From: an uncultured Bacteroidales bacterium
GTDB taxonomy: Bacteria; Bacteroidota; Bacteroidia; Bacteroidales; WCHB1-69
Direction of reading: 5' to 3'
DNA: 64,000 bases
Assembly (NCBI GenBank): GCA_905233625.1
Contig: CAJOFJ010000008.1
Coordinates: 1-64,000, forward strand
The translations under genes and the position numbers were made by a program. The notes under the pieces are model-generated. The model was not told where the DNA came from. It did not search any database and saw only the letters and a list, made by a program, of their open reading frames with translations. Positions within the stretch are counted from its first letter, which is position 1. The number at the start of each line of letters is the position of its first letter. Below are positions 55,401 to 63,427 of the stretch, one piece after another.

Positions 55401-58400
55401 GTGATGTGGTGAACAATATGGCTGGCAATACTTATTCCGGTGGCGGTATCTATTTTTCTAGCACTTCTTATAACAGGTTGACTAATGATATTATCTGGGG
55501 CAATAAGTCGGGTTATTCGGTGAGTAACATGAACAACACTCCGAATACGTTCACCTATTGTGCTGTGGAAGAAGGTCCTTCGAGCGATAACGGGAACATG
55601 ATACTGGCTTCAGCCAACGATGGCACAGACGTTAATCAGTATTATGTGCGTTTCATCGATCCGCAGAATGGTAATTTCCAGCTGCATCCATCTTCCAACT
55701 GTCTTGATAACGGTACCAATGATGCGCTGCTGCCGGCCGATTCACTTGACTTTTATGGCAATCAGCGTATATTCGGAACGAGTGTGGATATCGGTTGCTC
55801 TGAAGGACAGGAGGAAGGTAATTGCCACTCACCCATTAACCTGACGGCAAGCAATATCACCACCAGTTCCGCACAACTGGCTTGGGAACCAAGAGGAAGC
55901 GAAACTCAATGGGCGGTGGTATACGGCGAAGTGAATGGCAGTCAAAACACCATTACCGTGGACCAGCCGAATTGCTCTTTGACAGGTCTTGTCTTTAACC
56001 GCAGTTATACGGCTCGGGTGCGTGCCATTTGCGCGGAAGAGGCGATGAGCATCTTCTCCATCCCGGTGAATTTCCAAACCGACTGTAACCCTGCTGAATT
56101 GCAGCCCCTCGGAGAGTTTGCCAATATGTTCCCCGCTGATGAAAGCATTGTTGATAACAACGGCGTAACCTTCTCCTGGGACAATGTCACCAATGCCACT
56201 TCCTACGATTTATATCTGTGGAAATCTACATCAAGCATGCCGTCGGTTCCGACTTATTCGGGTCTCACACAGCCGGCTGTTATTAATTGTTCTTTGCCCG
56301 GTTACAGCAAGGGTGCCATTTTTTATTGGAAAGTGGTGGCTTGGAACGAGTGTATCAGTGATACTAGCGACGTGATGATGTTGCGGGTTAATGCTGACCC
56401 CGATCTGCATGTGTCAGCTGTGAATGCGGGTGCCGCCAAGGTGGGACAGTCTCTGACAGTGTCCTGGACCGTGACGAATGATGGTGAGGGCAGAACTCCG
56501 AATGGCGCGACATGGACCGATTATATCTGGTTGGCTCAGGATGCGGATGTGCGTTGGTATGATGAACATGACAGACTTTTGGCAACTGTTGAAAGTATGC
56601 AGCAGCTGCAGGCTGGTGAAAGTTATACCAACCAGACTACAGTGACCATCCCCAACGATATAGATCCGGGTTCTTACTATCTGTTTGTATTTGCTGACCA
56701 GCCTGATGCTTATAGTATCAATTTCGGACCTACTGGTGGCGTGGCTCCTAATCCATACACACCAAGTGTGACAGGAAATCCCTATCCTTATTTGTCAGGT
56801 AGCGTCCATTTTGAAGGTGTGGTGAGTGAAACCAAGGAGCATGACAACTTCTTCTATATGGTGCTGAATATCTTGCCACCGCCATCACCCGATTTGGTGG
56901 TGAGCTCGGTAACCCATGGCGGTAACGCTATTTCTGGTAATGCCATCAATGTGACCTGGACAGTGGAAAATGCGGGTGAGGCCGCGGCAATGGGTTCATG
57001 GGTTGATGCTGTTTACCTCTCCACAGACACTGCGCTTGACATGAATAATGATTACCTGCTGGGAAGATATTCCTATACCGATGGCCTGGCTATCAATGGC
57101 AGTTACCAGCGAACCGAGTCGGTGACTATTCCTATTGATCATTATGGTGACTTCTATGTCATTGTGACGACGGATATCACCAACACCGTGTACGAAGGCT
57201 TGCAGGAATTCAACAATAAGGGCGTTTCACAACCATTGGAAGTGACATTGACATGGCTGACCGACCTCGTGGTCACAGAGGTTACCCTGCCTTCGAATGT
57301 GGTGGATGCAAAAGGACGTTATGAATGCAGCTACACGGTAACGAATGACGGTGCTAGCCCGACTTATACATCGCAATGGTATGACGCTATTTATATTGGC
57401 GAGAATCCTGTCTTTGATATGAATAATGTGACTTTGTTAAGAACCATACATCATAGTGGAGTCTTGGATGCGGGTGAATCCTACACGAATAATGTTAACA
57501 TTGTTATCCCCGCTAATGCTTCAGGTCAGATGTATCTGTTCGTGGTGACGGATAAAGACAATTCCGTGTTTGAATACAATGCTGAAGACAATAATACATA
57601 CAATTATTTGCCGGCATTGGAAGTGCTGAACCCCGACCTGCAAGTGTCCTCAATTGTTGTACCGGATATGGTAGATCCCAATAATCTGCTTAGCATCCAG
57701 TGGTCGGTGCGTAACAACGGTCCTGGTAGGGTGGTGGATGGCGCTTTCAAAGATAATATCTATATCAATGGTGATCTCGTTTATTCGGCTACTGTCAACT
57801 CTTTGAACATCGCGGTGGGTGATTCCATAGTCCGTACCGCAGTGGTTCGTATCCCATGTGTTTACGAAAACACTGCTGAACTGACTGTCAGCACCGATGT
57901 GGAATTCAGGGTTTTGGAGGCTTCTGAAACCAATAATGAAAAGACCTTGAACTTAGTTATTGCTACTCCCGACCTGGTAGTGAGTGATGTGACCCCCGTT
58001 GCTGACCAGGATCCCAACAATGGCAGTTTATGGAGCGGCACTACCGCCGAGTTGTCATACAATGTGGCCAACATTGGCGAAATGCCCGCTGCCTTCTCAA
58101 ATGTGAAAGATAGAATCTATCTGAGTACTTCCGCCAACAGCTATCAGGCTTCTGACTTGATTTACACCAATACTCATGATTTGAATATGGACAATGGCGG
58201 TGATAATGAGACCTTCACGTGTACGGTTACTATCCCCAATGGCATCAGCGGTACTTATTACTACCATGTGGTGGTGAATGCCGATACAGCTATGTGTGAA
58301 GGCAACAATCTCAATAACAACGTATCGCTTGGCGTTCCTGTTGAGATTCAGCTCAGTCCTTCTCCCAATTTGGTGGTTACTTCGGTGGTAGCTCCAACCC

Positions 58401-60763
58401 CCGTATATCTTGGGGCTCCCTTTGTTGTGACCTATACCATCCAGAATACAGGTGCTGCCGCTGTCAATAATATTAGAGTGGCGGAGAAATTCTATTATTC
58501 CATGTCTCCTACTTCATACGATGTTCATAATCTGCTTGCCACCACTTACGATAACCTCAATCTGGCGGCGGTCAACGGAACGGTGTCCAACTCGGCTACG
58601 GTGACCTTGCCGGTCAACATTGTTTCAGGTTATTATTATATCCATGTGGTTACAGATGCCGAGGCTCAGATTTACGAGCATAATGGGGAGGATGACAATA
58701 CTGGACACAGCAACGGTGTACAGGCCAACACTTATCAGTTGGATTTGGCCTTGACTCAAGTCGACGGACCTACAGAAGTACAGTGGGGACAGACTGTTAC
58801 CTACACGCTGCATGTCCATAACAACTCGTCACTGCCTACCTTGGCTTCCTCATGGAAAGATGTCGTTTATATGTCTCCTGATGAGGTGTTAAGCTCTACC
58901 GACCAGCTGATGCGCGAAGTTATGCATTCAACGGTGCTTGAGGCTAACTCGGATTATACGGTGGATATGAATGTGACCATTCCTTACGGTGCACCTGCTA
59001 ACGCTTATCTGATCGCAATTACAGACTACAACAGCAATAATGTGGACGTTAACATCAATAATAATATTGTTGTGAAAATGCTGAATATCAGCAGCGTGCC
59101 GACTCCCGACTTGGCCGTTAGCGAAGCGGAAGTCCTGGGAGATTTCATTGCTGGCCAACCGACACGCATCGCTTACAAGGTGACCAATGTGGGTGAGTTG
59201 AATATTGAGAATCAGACTTGGAATGATAAAGTGTTCATTTCCTATAACAATACATACGAAAGTGCTGATGAACAGCTGTTAACTCAAAATCGTCAGGATA
59301 TGTCGTTGGCTGTCAATGAGTTCTATAGAGATACCCTGACGGTTACGGTTCCTGTGCGTTATCACGGTGATCTTCATTTGCTGATGATGGCTAATGCCAA
59401 TAACAATCCGTATGAAATTGTTCGAGACAATAATATGATGCCTGTTTCTGTGGATGTGATATTACCGTTGCCTGGCGACTTGGTTGTGAAGGATGTGACT
59501 TGTCAAAATACGATTGTTTCAGGCAATGTACTCCACGCTGTTTGGACAGTCCAGAATATCGGCGATAACCTCATCGCAGGTAATGGCTTGCGCTCGTTGG
59601 TATATATCTCTACCGATACTACCTTCGATGCGAACGACCGGCTGTTGGGAAGTGTTACTTCCAACAACATCAGTTTGCCTATTGATGCCACCATGCAGCA
59701 GCATCTGGATGCTCGTGTCAGCGGTCTGTCCGCAGGCGAGTATTACCTGATTGTTAAGACGGATGTTACCAATGCCTTCAACGAGGTGAATGACAACAAT
59801 AACACTGGTCATTTGATGGATCCGTTCACGGTCACTATTCGCCCGTTGCCTTTCAATGAAGACGTACATGATACGCTGATCAATGATGAGGTTTCGGATT
59901 ACATGCTTACCGTGGGTGACAACAGAAATCAGACAGTCCGTATCCATGTCAACTCTGAAGATGCGGATTTGGGTGCGGTGAACATGATTTACGCTACCTA
60001 CAACGCCATGGGTGACAACCTCAATTACAGCTATTCCACTATCGGCCAATATACGGCTAATTCCGAATTGTATATCCCCTCCACAATGTCAGGTTACTAT
60101 GGCGTGAATATCTATGGTTCTACGCCGACCAACAACCCGCAGAATGTGGTTGTGCGTGCTGACATCCTGCCATTCGAGTTGAGAGAAGTCAACGACAACC
60201 ATGGTGGTAATACCGGTGTGGTGACCGTGGAACTCTTGGGTTCACGCTTCCGTCCCGATATGACCGTGTGCTTGCGTAATGGCAATGAGGTGATATGTGC
60301 CGATACATTAATTTATGTGAATTATTATCAGGTGTTCGCACAATTCGACCTGACAGGTCGTACTCCTGGTGTTTACGACATGAGTGCGGTGAACTTCTGC
60401 GAGGGTGAAGCGGTATTGACCAATGCCTTTACCATTGAGGATGGTCAGCCTTCATCGTTGTCATTCAATTTGCTCTTCCCCAGCGCACCACGTCCTAATC
60501 GTAATGTGGTGATGATGCTGGAGTTTGGTAATATCGGCAATGTTGACTTGCATGATCAGGTTCTGGAGATTACCAGTATCGGTGGCGCTCCCATCGCCTT
60601 GACTCCGGAAGGTATTAACCAACACCAGACTGTGCTTCAAGTTCCTCTATCCATTGAGGGAGAACCCGCTGGCTTGCTCCGCCCGGGCAGCTACGGAACC
60701 CTCAATATTTACGGATTTTCGTCGGGTGCCTTGATTTTCACCATTAAACCAGTTGTAGAATAA
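46409..60763 (+). CDS. Giant secreted multidomain adhesin-like protein
   Basis: 4784 residues. Signal peptide about 1-22 (HGFGQ). In order: two cleaved-adhesin/jelly-roll domains (about 23-190 and 212-375, each SFEDD or DFEGALPSDW followed by WLI(S/T)P); FN3-like modules (about 408-510 and 700-890); an uncharacterised beta domain (about 895-1080); FN3; beta-helix module 1 (about 1170-1540); FN3; the beta domain again (about 1650-1840); FN3; beta-helix modules 2, 3 and 4 (about 1930-3130). Each beta-helix module starts like VYVKENGTGSG.SW..A and WVA.GTYYG, contains YGGFAG.E, and ends DLDGN.R....DLGCYES. FN3 and a fibronectin-like domain follow, then nine CARDB repeats (about 3330-4480; PDLVVSSV, VTWTVENAGE). 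The last 300 residues hold LELLGSRF and VLRPGSYGTL-type sequence. No T9SS sorting domain ends the protein. It probably forms a very long surface or secreted filament for binding polymers or cells. Confidence 0.9.
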   Translation: MLMKKLYLLLAFIVLAYMHGFGQVIFSESFEDDASFYQNWLRFDADGDTWSWQTLDPMPNVAPDGNYTAASWSINPSEGTAKNPNNWLISQPISLGDSSVLSFWVASSMYHPGDHFAVYICADWDFDYNNPTANFEDLVPETVATGDFIHLTVGIPSEYANEAVRIAFRHFNSNSDELYYLMIDEVTITAVQPVGPSASEQYVTACEMYVVASSTTMLQEDFEGALPSDWTIVDADGDGDNWAVMAGGYAHTGLGYIASASWDGTTYYPQNWLITPAISVPDTGVTTFSWWAGAQDPSYYAEHYEVFISTASNALTDFSTEAIYSETLSSSAWAQHSFSLIDYVGQTVYIAFVHKNCAGEYRLNIDDIEVTHANALVYTESGDYTLTYTNQFGYDSVVTLHLTIVDVPTVGTYPVQNFTSVSADIGGYLETMCGDEQPELGVCYSTSPNPTMNDTYVMAPMPPGSTVPATSFTLNIDGLTPNTTYYVRAFGVTSDSLIYGPEETFTTYGIINMTVTVTEDVAPYSPIPDAFVGLYYCNQMGENSYMYGDLIGEGYTDAQGQILFENVPMTKSPEMFMAFGHADGYNNRTYRYSECYAGTLSRNIRLPLTPCYEVPYWVYWEEQTNGNYRLSWWAAGYDPDEPVDPEYPNLLTYNVYENGTLIAEGLTNQWYMLPSFNANSSYQVRSICTNGAISDTSLCATIKPVPPTVVTYNPTEITGFSAVLNGEITSDGNAEIYSRGFYTNTIPTLDSGNVSFHYLDDMSYVLSTEVTGLEPQTTYYVWAYAFNQAGGSYGNMLSFTTTRACYAPVNLQANDVMASSALLTWTNGNEDTPAFYELSYKATDADSWTVVSNITTNAYMLSGLQQQTSYTVRVRAYCDVNVHSLYTTTTFNTGCVGGEASLIIGENSTLKTNYIPTYTCYDYAYTQEIYLASEIGGARNIEEISVQCFNSTVRERNMEVYMGHTSKSYFSYANDWVSSTDLQLVYSGTITWRGDYEGYWLPITFNNPFAYNGTDNLVVVFRDKTGSWKCDGERFYTHSVSTAQTLYAYRDNNIYDMSNPGSGNLYLYRNNIKFPGACITEGCDRSNVAVVSVSENSAQLSIAAGNGVQAVELEYKAVGASDYTPITVQGDSYTLTGLTSNTDYELRIRSLCTDDTTDWKTVNFTTLVTFLERLYVKTDGTGNGSSWEQATSNLGTALTMAELIKSGYGLTPEIWVAEGTYYNNNIGSSNASFTLNSGTKLYGGFAGTETSIEERDIQAHPTILDGQNNQRVLYQNSDYYTANDLVVIDGFTIRNGSSNDAGGGAYLQRNFEVRNCRFLNNNAMTSGGAVYVIGTSGNDKYNFIDCEFTGNSTNYQGGAVCDFNDHTCYFNCKISGNHANNQGGGIYGGHKMVNCEISNNTAGSCPGVYELADSLVNCDIVGNVSTGYNNAGLMYFYGVMINTVVWGNTTNNQTLNIANYNGMVAYNSAVGGLENYEGVINLSADNYGTNQNHPFFVSPENGDYRLRNGSALIDAGMAIDYLPAYDMAGESRVYGDAVEIGCYEFHNEEYCLEPLHLEVSSVLNSSALLSWHDGGNLDNLLYYELSYKLADAAEWTVQTVTPQSTYKMLTGLLSDTTYIVRMRSFCTSDAVSAYTPELVFNTVGSVSCPFEGGESVVFRGETDLTNYAAYIPSYFYYNYSYSQQIYQASEIGGEGLITSLSLQYFYDYNRTRTMNIYLGHTSKSSFSNSTDWVPIGDLQLVYSGSITFNNGGTDNWFTINLQHVFEYNGEDNLVLVIDDNTGGSTNSYNKFYTHQAPVDYATMYAYSSSDLNPNNGFSASSRISYRNNLKLNGHCVGGNCDRSNLVVMNVTPNSAKLVYALGASATAFELQYCVVGSDNYETLQAQDGEYNLTGLRYNTTYEARIRSLCGEDSSAWKRVVFTTPLIDLDRLYVTNDGTGDASSWANASNDLAWALNTAASIKDVYGTSAEVWVAEGTYYGLNGENAFTMVDGVNVYGGFAGTETELSQRDINNHPTVLDGQNSRRVLYQPVSFDDQTVWDGFTIQNGNVSNFSGNSYNNYGGGAFIRNKGVLRNCRIINNAAYCGGGVYGSASSSYNSGAALEACTISHNTSSNSGAGVYAYYTRLSRCEVSYNTSSSNGAGVYVQYASVDRDVISNCLIANNTSNSSSGAGIYMSSKTKIQSSTIVNNKNKNTYSGAGVYAYYDAPIENCIVWGNRNNSGEANLANSYECKHSAVEGSYSGTNMISLISEPNPNLPYYPNFVNPSQTAGSEDVTANVDWHLADGSVCVNRGGNELVEAADSLDLDGNVRIQVGTVDLGCYESPYNGITLPEYNGIVYVKENGTGSGTSWNDAMSSLSSAVQIANMYNADVWVAAGTYYGDSVSSHAFIILEGVNVYGGFVGNEAANYDLSLRDYTTNQTILDGQNNQRLLFQNNDFSTRTVWDGFTMRNGNAKSNNNNGSGGGAYLMKGVTLRNCVITENVASSFGGGVYTSYSDYYNNDTIFLINCRLSHNTSSYQAGGAYLNRKVAMLNCVIDHNVSHGYGGGVYLAEDQNLLSNCLVANNTAYEGHGAGVYTTSSTNIIRNSTIVNNKIASNNPSNEVNMSSYKGAGMYVNYGTVTNCIVWGNKNYSEPNGINGYSYTITYVASDYACTGDNNVSLSTDNENDGMLSPHFVNPSNEAGAADVTDNADWHLQQGSPCVNRGDNSGAEAYDLDGNARVQMDTIDLGCYESPYNGIVMPSYNGIVYVKENGAGNMTGDSWANAMPSIQTALNVALMNHADVWVAAGTYHGDGTSVNAFVMKEGADVYGGFAGNEESDYDLSLRDFENNTSILDGQYAQRVLKQEDFSSETYTTWDGFTIQNGRVEGHGAGAYIGSYGILSNCIIKNNAIASNSSTSYYGAGVYAHATSSYGKAIIRNCTIEYNFFENSQTYRYGGGLYTRYTDVYRTEISHNSAMNGGGVYCEYYSSFTNCLIYGNTSIRSGGGVYVSSTSNKFVNCDVVNNMAGNTYSGGGIYFSSTSYNRLTNDIIWGNKSGYSVSNMNNTPNTFTYCAVEEGPSSDNGNMILASANDGTDVNQYYVRFIDPQNGNFQLHPSSNCLDNGTNDALLPADSLDFYGNQRIFGTSVDIGCSEGQEEGNCHSPINLTASNITTSSAQLAWEPRGSETQWAVVYGEVNGSQNTITVDQPNCSLTGLVFNRSYTARVRAICAEEAMSIFSIPVNFQTDCNPAELQPLGEFANMFPADESIVDNNGVTFSWDNVTNATSYDLYLWKSTSSMPSVPTYSGLTQPAVINCSLPGYSKGAIFYWKVVAWNECISDTSDVMMLRVNADPDLHVSAVNAGAAKVGQSLTVSWTVTNDGEGRTPNGATWTDYIWLAQDADVRWYDEHDRLLATVESMQQLQAGESYTNQTTVTIPNDIDPGSYYLFVFADQPDAYSINFGPTGGVAPNPYTPSVTGNPYPYLSGSVHFEGVVSETKEHDNFFYMVLNILPPPSPDLVVSSVTHGGNAISGNAINVTWTVENAGEAAAMGSWVDAVYLSTDTALDMNNDYLLGRYSYTDGLAINGSYQRTESVTIPIDHYGDFYVIVTTDITNTVYEGLQEFNNKGVSQPLEVTLTWLTDLVVTEVTLPSNVVDAKGRYECSYTVTNDGASPTYTSQWYDAIYIGENPVFDMNNVTLLRTIHHSGVLDAGESYTNNVNIVIPANASGQMYLFVVTDKDNSVFEYNAEDNNTYNYLPALEVLNPDLQVSSIVVPDMVDPNNLLSIQWSVRNNGPGRVVDGAFKDNIYINGDLVYSATVNSLNIAVGDSIVRTAVVRIPCVYENTAELTVSTDVEFRVLEASETNNEKTLNLVIATPDLVVSDVTPVADQDPNNGSLWSGTTAELSYNVANIGEMPAAFSNVKDRIYLSTSANSYQASDLIYTNTHDLNMDNGGDNETFTCTVTIPNGISGTYYYHVVVNADTAMCEGNNLNNNVSLGVPVEIQLSPSPNLVVTSVVAPTPVYLGAPFVVTYTIQNTGAAAVNNIRVAEKFYYSMSPTSYDVHNLLATTYDNLNLAAVNGTVSNSATVTLPVNIVSGYYYIHVVTDAEAQIYEHNGEDDNTGHSNGVQANTYQLDLALTQVDGPTEVQWGQTVTYTLHVHNNSSLPTLASSWKDVVYMSPDEVLSSTDQLMREVMHSTVLEANSDYTVDMNVTIPYGAPANAYLIAITDYNSNNVDVNINNNIVVKMLNISSVPTPDLAVSEAEVLGDFIAGQPTRIAYKVTNVGELNIENQTWNDKVFISYNNTYESADEQLLTQNRQDMSLAVNEFYRDTLTVTVPVRYHGDLHLLMMANANNNPYEIVRDNNMMPVSVDVILPLPGDLVVKDVTCQNTIVSGNVLHAVWTVQNIGDNLIAGNGLRSLVYISTDTTFDANDRLLGSVTSNNISLPIDATMQQHLDARVSGLSAGEYYLIVKTDVTNAFNEVNDNNNTGHLMDPFTVTIRPLPFNEDVHDTLINDEVSDYMLTVGDNRNQTVRIHVNSEDADLGAVNMIYATYNAMGDNLNYSYSTIGQYTANSELYIPSTMSGYYGVNIYGSTPTNNPQNVVVRADILPFELREVNDNHGGNTGVVTVELLGSRFRPDMTVCLRNGNEVICADTLIYVNYYQVFAQFDLTGRTPGVYDMSAVNFCEGEAVLTNAFTIEDGQPSSLSFNLLFPSAPRPNRNVVMMLEFGNIGNVDLHDQVLEITSIGGAPIALTPEGINQHQTVLQVPLSIEGEPAGLLRPGSYGTLNIYGFSSGALIFTIKPVVE

Positions 60764-60778
60764 AAAAAATAAAGCGAT

Positions 60779-61996
60779 ATGAAAACGATAAAATCTTTAA
60801 CAGCATTAGCTTTTATGTTTCTGCTTTGCCTTACGGCGAAAGCCCAATGGGCAGGTGAAGACAAGGAAATCCTAAGAGAGCTTGACAACTCCCAGACGGT
60901 GTACATCGGGGTCAACGATGGTTCTTCTGACAAGTGCTATGAATGGTCAGGCCCCAATATCGTAAGTACCGACATTCATCAACCTGTTATTCTTGTGAGA
61001 CCCCAGGATGAAGAGGAAACTTATACTTGTACGCGAACTTCTTCTTGCGGCGTGGAACAGGACCAGGTGAAAGTGAAAGTGATTGACACCATCTCGATTG
61101 TGAGCGTTACCCCGCTAAAGAATTGCTATAATGATGGGGATGATGTTCATCTGCAGGATTTTGAAATTGTAACCTATCCCGCTGGTCATCAATCGCTGGT
61201 GGTGCTGAGTCCTACCCATGTCAATAATAATTGGGAATGGGGTGCCAATGTTGATGAGACCCAAGAGATTACTTTTACGCTAGAGTATAATAATCATACT
61301 TCCACTAAAACAGCCACGGTGAATGTCTATAATGACAATTTGGCTGTTTCCACAGGACATAGTTATAATTTCAAGGCTTTTGTGAAAAATCTGAAAGCGA
61401 TTGAGAATATCGTGAGGAAAGCCAAAGGCTTGTCAGATAAGCTGAATAGCATCGCACATGTGGCTCCGGGTATGGATCCGCCATGTGAACCAGGCTTTAA
61501 CATATTTTTGGATATTCCGGATGACCAGGAACAGGACATCCACTCCTGCTGCAATGGAGAGGAAGTTGATGGATTCAAGGTTGTGGGCAATGCCGTGTCT
61601 GCGGAACTTGCTCTCGATTGTTTCATCCCCACTCAATTGAGTCTCCCATGGTTAGGAGGAGTGAGAATACATGTGGGCGGTTCCCTCGGCGCATCCGTTG
61701 GACCGTTCGACTTCAAATATCTCGGAAATGAATGTAACACTACTACGGTCCCGGCATCAGTCTATGCTACTTTGTCAGGCGGTGTGCAAATCCTGATTGT
61801 AAGTGATGATGTGCTGAATGCCCAACTCGACCTCGTGGGTAAGGCACAGACAGGCTTTAATTGGGTCGTGGGACAGAAATTTGAGTTGCATCCTTTGGAT
61901 CTCACGCTGACCGTTGTGGGGCAGGTGATTTTCATGAATCTCTTTTACGAGAAAGTTAACTATCCCTTGTTCTCCTATCAATTGTTTAACGAATAA
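60779..61996 (+). CDS. Secreted protein of unknown function downstream of the giant protein
   Basis: 405 residues. Signal peptide about 1-22 (LTAKAQ). The N-terminal part is beta-rich with paired cysteines (YTCTRTSSCGVEQDQVKVKV). A short helical stretch (about 200-225, AFVKNLKAIENIVRKAKG) leads to a Cys-containing segment (HSCCNGEEVDG). The C-terminal part alternates hydrophobic strands (GGVRIHVGGSLGASVGPFDF, LSGGVQILIVSDDVL, LTLTVVGQVIFMNLF) and could be a barrel or a lipid-binding fold. I recognise no family. It begins 16 bases after the giant gene, so they are probably co-transcribed. Confidence 0.65.
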   Translation: MKTIKSLTALAFMFLLCLTAKAQWAGEDKEILRELDNSQTVYIGVNDGSSDKCYEWSGPNIVSTDIHQPVILVRPQDEEETYTCTRTSSCGVEQDQVKVKVIDTISIVSVTPLKNCYNDGDDVHLQDFEIVTYPAGHQSLVVLSPTHVNNNWEWGANVDETQEITFTLEYNNHTSTKTATVNVYNDNLAVSTGHSYNFKAFVKNLKAIENIVRKAKGLSDKLNSIAHVAPGMDPPCEPGFNIFLDIPDDQEQDIHSCCNGEEVDGFKVVGNAVSAELALDCFIPTQLSLPWLGGVRIHVGGSLGASVGPFDFKYLGNECNTTTVPASVYATLSGGVQILIVSDDVLNAQLDLVGKAQTGFNWVVGQKFELHPLDLTLTVVGQVIFMNLFYEKVNYPLFSYQLFNE

Positions 61997-62008
61997 AAGA
62001 GTTTGAAT

Positions 62009-63409
62009 ATGAAAAAGATACAGATTATTTTAGTTTTGACCGTTCTGGTTATGGTCTCTTGGCATGTTCAGGCTCAAACATGCCGCTTTCCGGCATATCA
62101 GACATCTGCTTATACGATAACGATGGATATGCAGATTGACAATACAACTTTTTATATGCCCGATGATGAACACAGAGTATGTGACGCGGTGTTTTCATAC
62201 GATTTGGTGGGCTTGGCCCCTTCAGAGGATGACAGTCGTTTCATCGCTTTGACAGGCGGAAGCGAAAACCCTGCTGAAACACAGAATCCTTCAGCCGCCC
62301 TGTGCCGTTTGCTGCAAGCTTATCAAAGTCATTCTTTTAATAATATTTTGGAACAGTATCGTCCTGCTGACCGTCCTCTGATTTCTGCGCTCTTCACCAA
62401 CGATACCCTCACGCAGAGATTGTTGAATGCGGCGACCCGTTTTCAGAAAATGAAATTGTTATTCACATACACCTCAGATGAATATGTCATCGCAATGGTG
62501 AGATGCTATGATAGCGATACCGTTTTCGCTACCATACCTTTTGGTATGCAGAATGTGAATAATCAGTGGTATATGGCCATGATGCAGGATAGCTCTTCGT
62601 TGGTTGGCAATTCTTTGGTTTTTCTGAGCAAGAGAAGTGTGAATGACTTCATCGCCGGAAATGACATTGACGGTGATAACATTCCCAATTTACAGGACAA
62701 TTGCCCATGCCATTCTAATCCCGACCAATTGGATACCGATGGGGATGGGGTAGGTGATGCCTGTGACAACTGTCTTAACACCCCGAATCCAGGTCAGGAA
62801 GATTTTGACCATGATGGAGTAGGTGATGTGTGTGACAATTGCCAATATAAAGCCAATCCTGAACAGCTGGACAGCGATCACGACGGTATAGGTGACAGCT
62901 GTGACAATTGCCGGTTCCATCCGAATCCTCGCCAGTATGACTTCGATGGTGATGGTATTGGTGACGAATGTGATGATGATATTGATGGCGATGATGTTGC
63001 CAATGAAAATGACACTGATATGGATGGTGACGGAATTCCTAATGATGCTGACAATTGTCAGATCCATTTCAATCCCGGACAGCACGACAGCGACAATGAT
63101 GGAATTGGTGACGCTTGTGATAACTGCCCGTTGAATTATAATCCTAACCAGGAAGATACTGATCATGATGGTGTGGGTGATGTGTGTGATCCTGACCGCG
63201 ACGGTGACGGCGTGGCCGATGATGCCGATAATTGCCCCGACACTTACAACCCTGACCAAGCGGATATAGATTGTGACGGAATTGGCGATGTTTGCGATCC
63301 TGACCGCGATGGTGACACTATCCCCAATGAGAACGATAACTGTCCCGACTATTTCAACCCCGATCAACAGGATGTCAATGGCAATGGCATTGGCGATGTT
63401 TGTGAATAA
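62009..63409 (+). CDS. Secreted thrombospondin type 3 repeat protein
   Basis: 466 residues from ATG 62009; the TTG at 62003 is less likely. Signal peptide about 1-23 (WHVQAQ). Residues about 24-215 are an unrecognised domain. The rest (about 216-466) is a run of calcium-binding thrombospondin type 3 repeats of the form DxDGDGVGDxCDNCPxxxNPxQxD, about ten in number. The protein ends inside the pattern (GNGIGDVCE) without a sorting domain. Such repeats usually form rigid calcium-loaded linkers on secreted proteins. The gaps to its neighbours (12 and 18 bases) put it in the giant-protein operon. Confidence 0.85.
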   Translation: MKKIQIILVLTVLVMVSWHVQAQTCRFPAYQTSAYTITMDMQIDNTTFYMPDDEHRVCDAVFSYDLVGLAPSEDDSRFIALTGGSENPAETQNPSAALCRLLQAYQSHSFNNILEQYRPADRPLISALFTNDTLTQRLLNAATRFQKMKLLFTYTSDEYVIAMVRCYDSDTVFATIPFGMQNVNNQWYMAMMQDSSSLVGNSLVFLSKRSVNDFIAGNDIDGDNIPNLQDNCPCHSNPDQLDTDGDGVGDACDNCLNTPNPGQEDFDHDGVGDVCDNCQYKANPEQLDSDHDGIGDSCDNCRFHPNPRQYDFDGDGIGDECDDDIDGDDVANENDTDMDGDGIPNDADNCQIHFNPGQHDSDNDGIGDACDNCPLNYNPNQEDTDHDGVGDVCDPDRDGDGVADDADNCPDTYNPDQADIDCDGIGDVCDPDRDGDTIPNENDNCPDYFNPDQQDVNGNGIGDVCE

Positions 63410-63427
63410 AAAAGAAAGGAAAACGAT

